Shown piece by piece: positions 19,378 to 28,104 of a stretch of 64,000 bases of DNA (position 1 is its first letter; each line of letters starts with the position of its first letter). Source of the stretch: an uncultured Alphaproteobacteria bacterium (GTDB lineage Bacteria > Pseudomonadota > Alphaproteobacteria > RF32 > CAG-239); the NCBI GenBank assembly GCA_910585375.1, contig CAJUCZ010000006.1:12624-76623 (forward strand), in the 5' to 3' direction. The position numbers were made by a program, and so were the translations under genes. The notes below the pieces were generated by a model, which saw only the letters and a list, made by a program, of their open reading frames with translations, had not been told where the DNA came from and did no database searches.

Positions 19378-19378
19378 A

Positions 19379-19411
19379 AAAAATCCCGAAGAAAAAACTT
19401 CGGGATTTTTC
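19379..19411. terminator. Bidirectional terminator after holC
   Basis: A perfect stem AATCCCGAAG / CTTCGGGATT with a short A-rich loop and T-run, placed between the convergent holC and GalU-like genes. Confidence 0.88.
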
Positions 19412-19421
19412 AAACAAATAA

Positions 19422-20309
19422 TCAAACCAGAATATTGTCCAAAACCTGTCGGCAATAAGCCCGTAAATCCGGATTTTTCATCAGGCTCAGCTTAAGGTTT
19501 GATTTCGCCAGTTCTTCATTACAACCGCAGTCAAAACGCATGGCATCACACAATACGCCGGTCAGCTTCATTCCCCGAACCGCCGCCAGCCCCATGGCAT
19601 CAGCCAGATTAATCTCATTGTTATTGCCTTTTCTGACTTCCGGCAAAATATCCATAATCTCATTCGGAAGAATATACGGCCCCATGCTGGCATAATTGGA
19701 AGGAACATCTTTCAGAGCCGGTTTTTCGATTTTCCCTTTTGCATGGACAATCCGCCCGTCACGGACTGCACCGATAAGAGCCCCGTAACGAACCATTTGT
19801 TCGCGCGGAAATTCCATAATATTTTCAACCATGCCGCCAAATTCTTCATAAACATCCAGCAGCTGTGCCAAAATGCCCTTACCATGCATACTGACATAAA
19901 CATCGTCCGGCCACATTACGACAAAATCCCGTTTGCCGACAATCTCTTTTGCCATCAATACGGCATGACCGTTCCCTTTGGGTTCTGACTGCTCGGCAAA
20001 AGAAAATTTCATCCCCTCCGGTATAATATCTTCAACCACTTTAAGCAAATCAAGTTTGCCTTTCTGACGCAAATGGTTTTCCAGCCACGGATAAGGAGAA
20101 AAATGCGTTTCAAACAAATGCCTGCATGATTGGTCGCTGTAAATAAACACAACTTCTTTGATGCCTATTTCGGCACAAGCCTCAACGGCATATTGGATAA
20201 TCGGCTTGCCGTTCAGGGTCAGAAACCCTTTATGCAACGCTTTCGTCGCCGGCAGATTACGTGTTGACAGACCGGCCACGGGCAAAATACAAACTTCGGG
20301 TTTGCGCAT
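19422..20309 (-). CDS. GalU-like nucleotidylyltransferase (divergent)
   Basis: A 295 aa member of the UTP-glucose-1-phosphate uridylyltransferase family, which makes UDP-sugars for envelope polysaccharides. The order of motifs is right: nucleotide-binding start VAGLSTRNLPATKA (residues 12-25), 'GKPIIQY', 'KGNGHAVL', 'WPDDV' and 'EINLADAM'. Several signature positions differ from typical GalU: GLGTR is GLSTR, Phe/Met after the Arg is Asn, and the 'NLA-VGRY' segment is 'NYASMGPY'. The fold is therefore secure but the substrate is not. It stands alone between terminators, with no polysaccharide genes beside it. Confidence 0.75.
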   Translation of the reverse strand: MRKPEVCILPVAGLSTRNLPATKALHKGFLTLNGKPIIQYAVEACAEIGIKEVVFIYSDQSCRHLFETHFSPYPWLENHLRQKGKLDLLKVVEDIIPEGMKFSFAEQSEPKGNGHAVLMAKEIVGKRDFVVMWPDDVYVSMHGKGILAQLLDVYEEFGGMVENIMEFPREQMVRYGALIGAVRDGRIVHAKGKIEKPALKDVPSNYASMGPYILPNEIMDILPEVRKGNNNEINLADAMGLAAVRGMKLTGVLCDAMRFDCGCNEELAKSNLKLSLMKNPDLRAYCRQVLDNILV

Positions 20310-20390
20310 AACTTTCTCCTCATAATAATGTTAAATTATATGAGAAAAATATAACACAAAAAAACATTTCGACAAGCCTTATTTGCAGCT

Positions 20391-23300
20391 TTATTTTTTT
20401 CGGATAACCCCGCTGGCTTTCGTAATGGTACCGCTGGATTTTTTCAAAAAACCACCGTCTTGTTTTTGTGGCATATCTTCAGTTTTTCGATCTTCCCGTA
20501 CCACCACGTTTTGCACTTTTTTCTTCGTTGAAAAATCCAAAACCTTAATGTGTTCCTTTTCTTTCAACGCCTCGGCCTTTTCAATATCCTCAATATCCCG
20601 TACAACCGTCCGCGTAAGCTTCTTGCCGTCTTCCTTAACGGAAATTTTTCCGATATTCTCGGCCACTTTCCGCTTAATTTCGGCCTCGCGTTTTGCTTTG
20701 TTAAAGCTATCTTCCGCCCCGCCGACTTCATCCTCGGTATACTTCATATAAGCTTCGGTGCTTTGTCCGAGTTTTATCAGCTCATCTTCCATTTGCGCCA
20801 CGGTCTTTGCCATATTTTGCAAATACCCGTTCAGTTTTACCGGATCATCCGTTGCCTTCATCTTCAGATAATCCTGCGAAACCTTCTCATGACCATCCAC
20901 AACCTTAACCAGCAGTTCATTCACCTCTTTCTGAAAAGCAGCAACCTTTTCATCTTTTTCCAGATCATAATCCGTTGTAATCCGGCTTAGCCTTTTGGCC
21001 AGCTCGGCATCTTTATCCCGAAAAGCCTGCCCGTTATTCTGCGCCTGCTGTTGCATCTCCGATGCATGATCATAATGCTGCCCGATCTGATACTTCAAAT
21101 CCTCCACATGATACTGCAAAACACGAGTCCGAAAGTTATTTAGCTTGCCAATCACAGCTTCAAGTTTTGTCTTGGCCTGATTAATAACATCTTCATCATA
21201 CTTCGGTGTCATCGCCAAAGTTGAAACTTCAGCCATCGCTTTTTTAATATCCTCGCTTTCCGCTTTCATATTTTTATAATTTTCTATAACTTCCGGCTTT
21301 TGTGCCTGCTGGGAAAAATTATCGTAATCCCGACTGATTTTATAAAAATTGCCTTCAAATAACTTCAACATATCCTGCTGCTGCTGCATTTTGTCTTTAA
21401 GAGCCTCCATAACGGCCAGCTCCTTGGCACGGCGTGCTTCGGCAATTTTATTCTGCTCCGCATCATACAAGTCTGTCAAAGGCTTCAAATTCAGCTCCAA
21501 AACCGGATCACTAAGTGAACCGACCCATGAAAAACCAAAGACCGGCAAAACAGACGGTTCAGTAATTTTAATGTCAAATTTTGAAGTTCCCTCCCAGTCT
21601 GACAAACTTCCCGAAGTCTTAAGCCTGATTGAAAAATCGGTACCGGCAAAATGTATGTCTTTGCTCTCAAAACTGCCGTTTTTAAAATAAAGCGTACCGT
21701 TGACTTTCTTAAACGGCGTTGTCCCGCTCTCCAAATTCTCCTTAACCAAAACGGCCAACCCTTCCGACAATCTCCGCAGTTGCAAATCTTTAATAATCGG
21801 GGCTATCCGCCAACCGCGAAAATGTGTATTGACAATTTCAAAACTGGCATCGCCGTTCAAACCGGATAACATTGCGGCTGCCGATTCCGCCGGCGCGTCA
21901 ACGACAAATTTTCCGCTGATAAGCCCGTCTTCAAAACCATACTTCTGCCCAACGCCGTCAATATTTTCCAACGCCAAATCCCGCACGGTAAAATCTGCGG
22001 CAATAGACGGCGAAGTTGCGGTTGCCATCTTAATTCCGCCGGAAATCGCGGCATTTTTATAAGCCGCTTGAATTTGGTCAAAATTCAAATTGCCCATATC
22101 AAAAACCACTTTGCCCCGTAAATTTTCAAAATTATTTTTACGATAAATAAACTTGCCGACTTCAAGTATCATATTCAAATCAAAACGATTGTAAAACTCA
22201 TAATCTATTTTTGCCGCACTGGGCTGAGGCTTTGCCCACAATGCCGCCTTGGAATTGCCGGTCTTCAAAAAGGCCTGCTGCGGTCCGCCTGCGGACTTAA
22301 TGTTACTGCCGTAAAAATAGCGCTCAAACTCCAGCTGGTTAATCTTCAGACTGCCGACAACTTTTGGCCGCCCCTGAGAATTGTCATAAGAAAGATTCCC
22401 CGTAAAAATATCCTGTCCGACAGCCGCCTTACCAGAGCGGATATTCAAATGATTTTTTCCGAACTCAATCTGGCTTTCCAAAGAAAAAACTCCCAGAGAA
22501 TACACATTCGGCTTATAATTGATACCCCAGTCATTGAGCATCTGCACAAAATCAGGATTCTTCAGATTAACCTGTCCGCTAAACAACTTTTGTTCGTTGC
22601 TCCTGTCAACAGTGCCGTTAACCGCACCTTCGGTTTTTTCCAGTTTAAAACCGTTTTGCAGCAAAAACTGCTCCAGATTCCCGCTAAGCACGCCTTTTGC
22701 AGAAAAATTTTTCATAACTTCAGGATTAAGGCCGGAAATAGAAAGCTCCAGCTTATTCAGCGGAGAAGCAAGATTTTGAGTTGAAAAATCAAAATTAACG
22801 CCGTCAAAAGCCAGCGTTTGGCCGCCAAAACCGCTGAACTTTCCGTTCAAACTCAACTTTGAATTCAGCATGCTGCCGATATCAAGGCTGTCCACATTCA
22901 AAACGCCGCCAATCAAATCACCGTTAAACTGTACGGCCTCAAGAGGCACTCCGCCGTAAATCAACAATCCGGCTTTGCTCATAAAACGAATCTCAGAATC
23001 ATTATAAGCCGCCAACTTGTCCATAAGATATTTCAATTTCTTATCCGGCGCGGCAGCAGCAATTTCCGTCGGTAACGGCGCCAGATAATTATCCAGACTG
23101 ATGCTGTCTGTCTCCAAAATTGCAAAAATCTGTTTTTTACCGTCTTTCAGCGCACCGCCCAAACTGCCTTTAATCACGCTGTTGTCAAAAGAAACTTCCA
23201 TCGGTGAAATCTTGAGTTGGGAACTGTTACCTGCAATTTTAGCCTGAGCAGAGAATTTCTTATAGGTTGACGCAGCCCTGACTTCCGGCTTAAAGCCAAG

Positions 23301-24623
23301 CCAGTTTAACGTCATATCCAAATTTTCCGTCACCGTATTAACATCAAAACGATAGGTCAAAATCTTTTCCTTATCCGGAAAAATCTCACCTTTTGTCTGC
23401 AGGGCTGTCTCCCCCGGCAAAATCATGTTAAAACGGTTGATATGAACTTTTTCGGGAACAATATCAAAGCTCAAATCCAGATTTTTGATATTCTGCTGCC
23501 GGTACTTTCCTTTAACGGCTTTAATATCGGCAATCACATCCCAAACAAAATCCGGCTCAAATTTCTCCCCCTTAAAATACTTGCCGCCATAATCCCGTGC
23601 AAAAGCTTCGGCCAAATCCAAATCAACATCCGTCATATTGAAGGCCATTTCCACCTTTTGTCGCTCTTCTTTGTCTTTCTGCGCCCAGTCAGTCACCTCC
23701 TGCGGCCGCGGAATAATAATATTTCCGGCTGCCGCTGTCTGACCGTATTTCATAACAAGATCGCTGAACTCCAGTCTGGTTTTATCCAGCGTAACCGCTG
23801 TCGAAACCGATAACGGCAAATCATATTTCTTGTCCAGTTTAAAGCCTTTGCTGTTGGCGTTAAGATACTCCGCCAACTTTTGCGTATCAAAAATCAAGCT
23901 GCCTTTCAAGCTCTCGTTTTTGAACAAAACCGACCCGTCAAAACGATAAATCGTCCCAAGTTGCGGATTATTAAATACAAAGTTCAGCGTTGTGTTAAAA
24001 TCGTCCGACAAACGCCCCATCTCAAGAGAAAACCCCTCCGGCATGCTGTTCTTGACAAAGCTGCCGTCAATTTTATAAGGCCCGAACAATGTCTGGGCAA
24101 TCACCTCGGCATTCAGGTCGGTAAATTTCCAGTCAATATCCCTGAGCTTGTCAATATAATCAATCTCGGCGTTTTCCAGCGTCACGCTTTCCAGCGTTAC
24201 CGGCGTATCCTGCAAATCCTGCTTTTGCTGCGGTGTAAGGTCGGATTTCCAGTTTTTTGTACCGTCTTCAAAAACCTCAATCCGCAGAACCGGATTCGTC
24301 ACCGACATCCGCGTTACCTTAAACTCGCCTTTAATAAACGGAACCAGATCAAGGCGCGCCGACATTTTGGCCGCACTCGCCAAAGGCTCCGTAATTTTTT
24401 TGTCCTGGCTGAAAACCTTAATATCCTCCACCAGCAGCTTCGGAGACGGAAATATAGATAACGACAACGGCCCGTTAATCACGATGTTCTTTCCGGTTTT
24501 CTGAGATATTTCGGCCGCAATACGGTTCTTGTGCTCGTTCCAGTCAATTGAGGTAATGTAAAAAAAACCTCCGGCAATCACCAGCAGCAAAACACCTGTA
24601 CCGATCAGCCACCATTTTCTCAC
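20391..24623 (-). CDS. Giant AsmA-family protein with C-terminal coiled coil
   Basis: A 1410 aa protein with an N-terminal signal anchor (about 5-25) followed by the AsmA start (about 28-110: 'IAAEISQKTGKNIVINGPLSLSIFPSP' as short pieces), a very long beta-rich AsmA body to about residue 1000, and the AsmA C-terminal pattern near 900-1010. AsmA-family proteins form long grooves across the periplasm that move lipids to the outer membrane. From about 1020 to 1400 the protein becomes a charged, helical coiled coil with Gln/Lys/Glu-rich stretches and a basic tail, which ordinary AsmA proteins lack. It is monocistronic, with AAGGAGAA before the ATG. Confidence 0.85.
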   Translation of the reverse strand: MRKWWLIGTGVLLLVIAGGFFYITSIDWNEHKNRIAAEISQKTGKNIVINGPLSLSIFPSPKLLVEDIKVFSQDKKITEPLASAAKMSARLDLVPFIKGEFKVTRMSVTNPVLRIEVFEDGTKNWKSDLTPQQKQDLQDTPVTLESVTLENAEIDYIDKLRDIDWKFTDLNAEVIAQTLFGPYKIDGSFVKNSMPEGFSLEMGRLSDDFNTTLNFVFNNPQLGTIYRFDGSVLFKNESLKGSLIFDTQKLAEYLNANSKGFKLDKKYDLPLSVSTAVTLDKTRLEFSDLVMKYGQTAAAGNIIIPRPQEVTDWAQKDKEERQKVEMAFNMTDVDLDLAEAFARDYGGKYFKGEKFEPDFVWDVIADIKAVKGKYRQQNIKNLDLSFDIVPEKVHINRFNMILPGETALQTKGEIFPDKEKILTYRFDVNTVTENLDMTLNWLGFKPEVRAASTYKKFSAQAKIAGNSSQLKISPMEVSFDNSVIKGSLGGALKDGKKQIFAILETDSISLDNYLAPLPTEIAAAAPDKKLKYLMDKLAAYNDSEIRFMSKAGLLIYGGVPLEAVQFNGDLIGGVLNVDSLDIGSMLNSKLSLNGKFSGFGGQTLAFDGVNFDFSTQNLASPLNKLELSISGLNPEVMKNFSAKGVLSGNLEQFLLQNGFKLEKTEGAVNGTVDRSNEQKLFSGQVNLKNPDFVQMLNDWGINYKPNVYSLGVFSLESQIEFGKNHLNIRSGKAAVGQDIFTGNLSYDNSQGRPKVVGSLKINQLEFERYFYGSNIKSAGGPQQAFLKTGNSKAALWAKPQPSAAKIDYEFYNRFDLNMILEVGKFIYRKNNFENLRGKVVFDMGNLNFDQIQAAYKNAAISGGIKMATATSPSIAADFTVRDLALENIDGVGQKYGFEDGLISGKFVVDAPAESAAAMLSGLNGDASFEIVNTHFRGWRIAPIIKDLQLRRLSEGLAVLVKENLESGTTPFKKVNGTLYFKNGSFESKDIHFAGTDFSIRLKTSGSLSDWEGTSKFDIKITEPSVLPVFGFSWVGSLSDPVLELNLKPLTDLYDAEQNKIAEARRAKELAVMEALKDKMQQQQDMLKLFEGNFYKISRDYDNFSQQAQKPEVIENYKNMKAESEDIKKAMAEVSTLAMTPKYDEDVINQAKTKLEAVIGKLNNFRTRVLQYHVEDLKYQIGQHYDHASEMQQQAQNNGQAFRDKDAELAKRLSRITTDYDLEKDEKVAAFQKEVNELLVKVVDGHEKVSQDYLKMKATDDPVKLNGYLQNMAKTVAQMEDELIKLGQSTEAYMKYTEDEVGGAEDSFNKAKREAEIKRKVAENIGKISVKEDGKKLTRTVVRDIEDIEKAEALKEKEHIKVLDFSTKKKVQNVVVREDRKTEDMPQKQDGGFLKKSSGTITKASGVIRKK

Positions 24624-24726
24624 GTCCGTTTTCTCCTTTTAAAGCACAAAAATCTTTCTGATAAGACAATTTTAATTATCTTATTTTAACATGCAAGTAT
24701 TAATAAAACTTTTAAGGCCGAGTAAG

Positions 24727-25128
24727 ATGACACAAACAAAAGAACTCTTTGCCGCGGCATACAACATCCGCCGGCACGCCTATGCGCCCTATTCAAACTT
24801 TGCCGTCGGCGCTGCCGTCCTCGGCAACAACGGAAAAATTTATACCGGAACCAATGTTGAAAACATCTCTTACCCATGCGGAACCTGTGCCGAACAGGCC
24901 GCCATTGCCGAAATGATCGGCAACGGATGTCGCGAAATTGCCGAAATCCTGATTATTGCCGATACTGCTGAACCGATAACCCCCTGCGGCGCCTGTCTGC
25001 AACGCATAAAAGAATTTGCCGGAACGCAAACTATTGTTCATCTGGCTAACCTGAACGGTATAATAAAAAGCCTGAACTTTAACGACTTTCTGCCGTTAGC
25101 ATTTAACAATCGGGAGGTACAAAAATGA
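24727..25128 (+). CDS. cdd: Cytidine deaminase
   Basis: Deaminates cytidine and deoxycytidine to uridine and deoxyuridine. The 133 aa protein is the usual size for the tetrameric class. Zinc ligands Cys54, Cys87 and Cys90 and catalytic Glu56 are all present (CAEQ and PCGAC motifs), as is the substrate loop 'YAPYSNFAVGAA' at 19-30. The ATG at 24727 fits the family N-terminus better than an in-frame ATG 12 codons upstream. The stop overlaps the punA start (ATGA); this is the first gene of a nucleoside catabolism operon. Confidence 0.95.
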   Translation: MTQTKELFAAAYNIRRHAYAPYSNFAVGAAVLGNNGKIYTGTNVENISYPCGTCAEQAAIAEMIGNGCREIAEILIIADTAEPITPCGACLQRIKEFAGTQTIVHLANLNGIIKSLNFNDFLPLAFNNREVQK

Positions 25129-25934
25129 TAAAAGACATTGCTGCACAAATCCGCCAAAAAATTTCCGGACACACCCCGCAAACAGCCATTATTCTTGGCA
25201 GCGGGCTGGGCAGCCTCGGTGATGCCGTCTGCAATCCGGTATATTTGGAATACAAAGACATTGCCGGCTTTCCGCAAAGTACTGTCAGCGGCCATCAGGG
25301 GCGTCTGATTGCCGGCTGCTTGGAAGGCACGGAAGTTTTGTGCCTGCAGGGACGCTTTCACTTATATGAAGGACACCGGCCGCAGGTCATTAATACCGTT
25401 GTCAAAACATTGCAGGAACTCGGCATCCAACGGCTGATTGTGACCAATGCCGCCGGTTCGCTGACACCTGATTTCCAACCCGGAACAATAATGCTGATAA
25501 AAGATCATATCAACCTGAGCGGAACCAATCCGCTGATCGGCCCGAACGATGACAGTTACGGCCCGCGTTTTCCAGATATGAGCAACGCCTATACCGCCGC
25601 GCTGCGTGCTACAATGAAGAAAATCGCCCAAGAACAAAAAATCCCGTTAGCCGAAGGCGTATATATGATGGTAACCGGCCCCAATTTTGAAACCGCCGCC
25701 GAAATTCGTGCCTTTCGCATCCTCGGTGCTGACGCAATCGGAATGTCTACCGTGCCGGAAGTCATCTGTGCCGCCCATTCCGGCATGGAAGTTCTGGGGC
25801 TGTCCGTCTTAACCAATATGGGCACCGGATTACGGACCGGCAGTCAGAGCCATGCCGAAACGCTGGCTCAGGGAGAAAAGGCTTCCGCTGACCTGCAAAA
25901 ACTGGTCAAAGCCTTTTTAAAACAGGAGAAATAA
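25125..25934 (+). CDS. punA: Purine nucleoside phosphorylase (trimeric class)
   Basis: Splits purine (deoxy)nucleosides with phosphate into base and (deoxy)ribose-1-phosphate. The 269 aa length and motifs match the trimeric, mammalian-type class: 'GSGLG' at the N-terminus, 'GRFHLYEGH' (phosphate-site His), 'VTNAAGSL', 'GPNFETAAEIR' and 'IGMSTVPE'. It overlaps cdd by 4 nt and ends 1 nt before deoC. Its deoxyribose-1-phosphate product would need a phosphopentomutase (deoB) to feed DeoC; none is in the window. Confidence 0.94.
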   Translation: MIKDIAAQIRQKISGHTPQTAIILGSGLGSLGDAVCNPVYLEYKDIAGFPQSTVSGHQGRLIAGCLEGTEVLCLQGRFHLYEGHRPQVINTVVKTLQELGIQRLIVTNAAGSLTPDFQPGTIMLIKDHINLSGTNPLIGPNDDSYGPRFPDMSNAYTAALRATMKKIAQEQKIPLAEGVYMMVTGPNFETAAEIRAFRILGADAIGMSTVPEVICAAHSGMEVLGLSVLTNMGTGLRTGSQSHAETLAQGEKASADLQKLVKAFLKQEK

Positions 25935-25935
25935 C

Positions 25936-26673
25936 ATGGATGACGTAACCGCTGCCGAAACCTTAATCTCGTGTCTGGATCTGACCTCGCTCAACGACAC
26001 GGACACCTCAGAAAACATTATTGACCTTTGCCGCAAAGCCCAAACGCCTTACGGCAATGTCGCCGCCGTCTGCGTTTATCCGCAGTTTGTCGGCATGGCC
26101 AAAGAACACCTGCGTCATACCGACATCAAAGTCGCAACCGTCATCAATTTTCCTGACGGCAGCCTGGATGCGGAAAGAACTCAAAGCGCCATAACCACCG
26201 CCGTTGTCAAAGGCGCCGACGAAATTGACCTTGTTTTTCCGTACAAACAGTTTTTGGAAGGCCAAAAAAACGAATGCGGCCTTTTCATCAAACAAATCAA
26301 GGAACACCTTGGTAAAAAAATACTTCTCAAAGTAATTCTTGAAACCGGCGAACTGATACATGCCGTCACTATCGCTGAAGCCGCAAAACTGTGTATTCAA
26401 AACGGTGCCGACTTCATAAAAACCTCTACCGGCAAAACCAAAATCTCTGCCACGCCCGAAGCCGCCAATATCATCTTGGAAACCATTGCTTCGGGCCGCA
26501 AAAACGCCGGCTTTAAAGCCAGCGGTGGCATCAAAACCATTGACGATGCAAAAAAATATCTGGTACTGGCCGTCGCCGTCATGGGTGGCAAATGGGTTAC
26601 CCCAAAGAATTTTCGCATCGGCGCCAGCTCGCTGCTGGATAATTTAATTGAAGTCATTAATCGGGGATATTAA
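25936..26673 (+). CDS. deoC: Deoxyribose-phosphate aldolase
   Basis: Cleaves deoxyribose-5-phosphate to acetaldehyde and glyceraldehyde-3-phosphate by a Schiff-base mechanism. The 245 aa TIM-barrel protein has the class I motifs: 'CVYPQFV', 'VINFPDG', 'KVILETGEL', the Schiff-base lysine in 'FIKTSTGK' near residue 157, and a second lysine in 'GFKASGGIKT'. The ATG lies 1 nt after the punA stop, with AGGAG inside the end of punA. Residues 'GGKWVTPKNFRIGASSLL' close the barrel. Confidence 0.96.
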   Translation: MDDVTAAETLISCLDLTSLNDTDTSENIIDLCRKAQTPYGNVAAVCVYPQFVGMAKEHLRHTDIKVATVINFPDGSLDAERTQSAITTAVVKGADEIDLVFPYKQFLEGQKNECGLFIKQIKEHLGKKILLKVILETGELIHAVTIAEAAKLCIQNGADFIKTSTGKTKISATPEAANIILETIASGRKNAGFKASGGIKTIDDAKKYLVLAVAVMGGKWVTPKNFRIGASSLLDNLIEVINRGY

Positions 26674-26674
26674 A

Positions 26675-27982
26675 ATGCTGCCACAAGAAATCATCCGCAA
26701 AAAACGTAACCGCCAAACTTTAACGGCAGAAGAAATCAGCTTTTTTATTAAGGGCGTAACCTCCGGAGAAATTGCCGACTGCCAGACAGCAGCGTTGACT
26801 ATGGCCATTTTTCTCAACGGCCTGTCCAAAGAAGAAACCACGTCACTAACGCTAAAAATGCGTGATTCCGGTGATGTCTTAAGCTGGAACCTGAACGGTC
26901 CGGTTGTTGACAAACATTCTTCCGGCGGCGTCGGCGACAAAGTCAGCCTGATGCTGGCACCGCTGATTGCGGCTTGCGGCGGCTATGTCCCGATGATCTC
27001 CGGCCGCGGCCTCGGACACACCGGCGGCACGCTTGACAAGTTCGATTCCATTCCGGGATATCAAACCGTTCCGGACAATGAACTGTTCAAAAAAACGGTC
27101 CGGGAAGTCGGCTGCGCTATCATCGGACAAACCGGCAATCTGGCACCGGCTGATAAAAAAATATACGCCATTCGCGACGTCTGCGGCACGGTTGAATCCA
27201 TTCCTCTGATTACCGCCTCGATTCTCTCCAAAAAACTTGCCGCCGGACTGGAATATCTGGTCATGGATCTAAAGTGCGGCAACGGTGCTTTCATGCCTTC
27301 GCTTGAAGACGGCAAAAATCTGGCGCGTTCCATTGTTGATGTCGCCAACAATGCCGGCACCAAAACTTCTGCCCTGCTGACGGATATGAACCAAGTTCTC
27401 GGCCATACCGTCGGCAATGCTCTGGAAATGGCCGAAGCCGTAGAATACCTGCAGGAAAAAAACACAGACCCGCGCCTGCACCAAATAACCATGGATCTGT
27501 GCGCCGAACTTCTGACAAATGCCGGACTGGCCGGCAACACGGAAGAAGCCCGTACCAAACTGGAAAAAGCCCTTTCCTCGGGAAAAGCTTTGGAAATCTT
27601 CGCCCACATGGTCACAGCATTGGGCGGACCGGCAGATTTTGTAGAAAAGTATCAAACCTATTTGCCGCAGGCTGCAATTATAAGGCCGGTATTTTCTCCG
27701 GTATCGGGATATGTCTGCAGCATGAACACCCGCAATATCGGCTTAAGCATTATTGAATTAAAAGGCGGACGCGCTCATCCTGATCAAAAACTGGATTATG
27801 CCACCGGCTTCAGCGCCTTTTGCCAAATCGGCGATTATATCGATGCTCAAAGGCCGCTGGCCTTCATCCATGCTCAAACTGAAAATCAGTTCAACCGTGC
27901 ACGGCAAGAATTGCTGGACAATATCCAAATCGGGGAAAATACACCGGCAATAACCAATCCGGTCATTGAAAAAATATCTTAA
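26675..27982 (+). CDS. deoA: Thymidine phosphorylase
   Basis: Phosphorolyses thymidine and deoxyuridine to base and deoxyribose-1-phosphate. The 435 aa protein matches the usual size of about 440. It shows 'KHSSGGVGDKVS' (phosphate site), the family signature 'SGRGLGHTGGTLDKF', and 'RDVCGTVESIPLI'. The ATG at 26675, one base after the deoC stop, is chosen over an in-frame start inside deoC because it gives the family N-terminus 'MLPQEIIRKKR'. The operon lets the cell use both pyrimidine and purine nucleosides as carbon sources. Confidence 0.96.
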   Translation: MLPQEIIRKKRNRQTLTAEEISFFIKGVTSGEIADCQTAALTMAIFLNGLSKEETTSLTLKMRDSGDVLSWNLNGPVVDKHSSGGVGDKVSLMLAPLIAACGGYVPMISGRGLGHTGGTLDKFDSIPGYQTVPDNELFKKTVREVGCAIIGQTGNLAPADKKIYAIRDVCGTVESIPLITASILSKKLAAGLEYLVMDLKCGNGAFMPSLEDGKNLARSIVDVANNAGTKTSALLTDMNQVLGHTVGNALEMAEAVEYLQEKNTDPRLHQITMDLCAELLTNAGLAGNTEEARTKLEKALSSGKALEIFAHMVTALGGPADFVEKYQTYLPQAAIIRPVFSPVSGYVCSMNTRNIGLSIIELKGGRAHPDQKLDYATGFSAFCQIGDYIDAQRPLAFIHAQTENQFNRARQELLDNIQIGENTPAITNPVIEKIS

Positions 27983-28063
27983 TCAAAAACTTCCGCCAAC
28001 TAACGCAAGTGGCACTAACCGTTCCGAACAACGTTTACCTACCCCCTGGCTTTGCAAACCACA

Positions 28064-28092
28064 AAAAACCGGAGTTTGTACTCCGGTTTTTT
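28064..28092. terminator. Bidirectional terminator after deoA
   Basis: A stem AAACCGGAGT / ACTCCGGTTT with a 4-nt loop and flanking A and T runs, between convergent deoA and the 1117 aa gene. Confidence 0.88.
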
Positions 28093-28104
28093 TACATTTC
28101 CCGC

